From contig NZ_JACBYP010000062.1 in NCBI RefSeq assembly GCF_018982965.1, positions 1-47,524 on the forward strand: 47,524 bases of DNA. Direction: 5' to 3'. The first letter of the stretch is position 1. Each line of letters opens with the position of its first letter. Shown piece after piece: positions 46,262 to 47,524 of this stretch. The stretch is from Streptomyces mayonensis. GTDB taxonomy: Bacteria; Actinomycetota; Actinomycetes; Streptomycetales; Streptomycetaceae. Under the pieces are notes generated by a model that did not search any database, had not been told where the DNA came from, and worked only from the letters and a program-made list of their open reading frames with translations. The translations under genes were made by a program, and so were the position numbers.

Positions 46262-47524
46262 TCAGGAGGGGCGGGCCATGGCCTTCACGAAGGCGCGCTC
46301 GACGTCGGCGGCGGACAGGACGCCGTAGATCTCGCCGGTCTCCTCGACGACGAGGTATTCGGTGGCGGGGTTGGCGCGCAGGGCGTCGAGGAGTTCCTCG
46401 CCGGTGAGTTCGGCGGAGACGCGCATGCCGTCGGTGAGGTCCTGGGCGAGGGTGCTGACGGGGACCCACGGGCGGCGGTGTTCGGGTACGCCGACGATGG
46501 CGGCCTCGCGGACCAGGGAGACGGGCCTGCCCTCGGTGTCGACGACGACGAGGGCGCGGGCGCCGGAGGCGTTGGCGCGGCGCAATGCCTCGGAGAGGGG
46601 GGTGTCGGCGGGGACGGGTACGGCGCGTCGGGTGAGGGCGCGGGCGCGGAGTTCGGGGAGGTGTTCGCGCAGGCGGGCCATGCGGAGGCTGTTTCCGGCG
46701 CCGGTCCAGATGATGGCGGCGAGGATGGCGGCGAGCAGGGCGTCCATGACGGTGTCCATGCCGACGTCGTCCGCGGCGTCGGACCCGAGTGACTGGGTGA
46801 GCAGCGGCAGGCCGATCAGTACGGCGATGGCGAGGGCGCGGCCGACCCAGGCGGCGGCGACGGTTCCGCTCATGGGTCTGCCGGTGATCTTCCAGACGAC
46901 GGCGCGGAGCATGCGGCCGCCGTCGAGGGGGAGGCCGGGGAGCAGGTTGAAGACGGCCACGATGAGGTTGGAGACCATCAGGCCGGCCAGGAGCACGCCG
47001 GGGACGCTGTCGGGTTCGACGGGGAGCAGGGCGGCGTAGAAGACGCCGGCGAGGACGAGGGAGAGCAGGGGGCCGACGAAGGCGAGGACGAATTCGCGGC
47101 CGGGGGTCTCGGCCTCCTTCTCGATCTCGGAGACGCCGCCGAAGAACTGGAGCTGGATGCGGCGGACGGGGAGTTTGAAGCGGAGGGCGGCGACGGTGTG
47201 GGCGAGTTCGTGGACGAGGACGGAGGCGTAGAAGGCGACGGCGAAGAAGAGGGAGACCAGGTAGCGGGCGGCGCCCAGTTCGGGCAGTACGCGGTCGAGC
47301 TGGCCGCCGAAGACCCAGGTGATGAGGGCGGCGACCAGGAACCAGCTGGGGGCGACGTAGACGGGTACGCCGAAGGGCCTGCCCATGAGCAGTCCGCCGC
47401 CGGGTTCCGGCCGGCGTTGCGGTGGCCGTCCGGGGCCGCCTTCGCCGCCGGTGTGGGCCTCGGTGCGGTGGCGTGGGCCGGCGGCGTGGTGGGCGGGGCG
47501 CCGGTGTTCCGCGGGGGCGTCGGC
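46262..47524 (-). CDS. Site-2 protease (M50) with CBS pair, 5' end beyond the window
   Basis: A membrane zinc protease of the Rip/SpoIVFB type. The N-terminal spans contain LVHELAHTVAAL (HExxH) and NLLPGLPLDGGRMLRAVVW, the third zinc ligand. Six or more membrane segments precede about 210 cytoplasmic residues with two CBS domains (RRAVPVPADTPLSEALRRANASGARALVVVD...; VSTLAQDLTDGMRVSAEL...EYLVVEETGEIYGVLSAADVERAF). A Met at 47386 begins MGRPFGVPVYVAPSW, but the frame stays open to the window edge with sequence ending GGGLL just before it. I therefore take the gene as partial with a start outside. Substrates could be anti-sigma factors or other membrane proteins. Confidence 0.85.
   Translation of the reverse strand, partial: ADAPAEHRRPAHHAAGPRHRTEAHTGGEGGPGRPPQRRPEPGGGLLMGRPFGVPVYVAPSWFLVAALITWVFGGQLDRVLPELGAARYLVSLFFAVAFYASVLVHELAHTVAALRFKLPVRRIQLQFFGGVSEIEKEAETPGREFVLAFVGPLLSLVLAGVFYAALLPVEPDSVPGVLLAGLMVSNLIVAVFNLLPGLPLDGGRMLRAVVWKITGRPMSGTVAAAWVGRALAIAVLIGLPLLTQSLGSDAADDVGMDTVMDALLAAILAAIIWTGAGNSLRMARLREHLPELRARALTRRAVPVPADTPLSEALRRANASGARALVVVDTEGRPVSLVREAAIVGVPEHRRPWVPVSTLAQDLTDGMRVSAELTGEELLDALRANPATEYLVVEETGEIYGVLSAADVERAFVKAMARPS

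Overview
This window is chromosomal DNA from a high-GC actinomycete, almost certainly Streptomyces or a close relative. Third codon positions are very G/C-rich, GTG starts are common, and neighbouring genes often overlap by 4 nt. The content is a Streptomyces core-genome block: the Pup-proteasome locus, tatA/tatC, pafBC, a conservon with a cytochrome P450, and a GlnA4-type cluster. I see no tRNA, rRNA, IS element, prophage or CRISPR array.

Layout. 0.3-2.7 kb: a PLP-fold amino-acid deaminase/aldolase-like protein and a DUF2510 membrane protein. 2.7-7.9 kb: a catabolic cluster made of a glutamine-synthetase-like ligase, an aldehyde dehydrogenase and a short-chain dehydrogenase on the minus strand, with a FadR/GntR regulator and a class-I glutamine amidotransferase on the plus strand. 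This fits a gamma-glutamylation route for ethanolamine or another amine. 8.1-11.6 kb: a LysR regulator divergent from a TehA/TDT transporter, then a metal-receptor-like protein with an XRE-cupin regulator. 12.0-15.7 kb: a glycine-betaine-type ABC importer whose permease is fused to two substrate-binding domains. 15.9-19.9 kb: a stand-alone 5'-3' exonuclease, an iron-box-controlled siderophore-interacting protein, a GNAT acetyltransferase and an RluA-type pseudouridine synthase. 19.9-24.7 kb: a conservon (cvnA-B-C-D-P450, like rarABCDE) whose P450 lacks the ExxR motif. A 190-bp stretch with almost only G and C between cvnD and the P450 looks like a sequence artefact.

25.1-32.1 kb (minus strand): a Ski2/HelY-like helicase, tatC, tatA, a 64-aa membrane protein, a zinc-ribbon protein, pafC and pafB. 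32.2-43.8 kb: two FKBP isomerases, pafA, an MFS transporter, a divergent LacI regulator, prcA, prcB, an endonuclease-VII-like HNH gene overlapping prcB, pup, dop and the arc/mpa ATPase. Arc unfolds pupylated substrates for PrcBA, PafA attaches Pup, and Dop removes it. Pup ends in Gly-Gly-Glu, so it needs no deamidation before ligation. 44.0-47.5 kb: a ferredoxin, a secreted hypothetical protein, TrmI and a site-2 protease cut by the window edge.

The most interesting signal is a perfect match to the mycobacterial RecA-NDp (PafBC-type) DNA-damage promoter, TTGTCGGTG-N8-TACGCT, 10 bp before the helicase start codon and 3-7 kb from pafBC itself. A weaker match lies upstream of pup. Together they suggest a local circuit in which PafBC controls the helicase and perhaps pup. 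Other regulatory candidates are a shared operator pair in the GlnA4 cluster, a long iron-box palindrome, a small hairpin overlapping the pup stop codon, and inverted repeats before the LysR, LacI, XRE-cupin and betaine-transporter genes.
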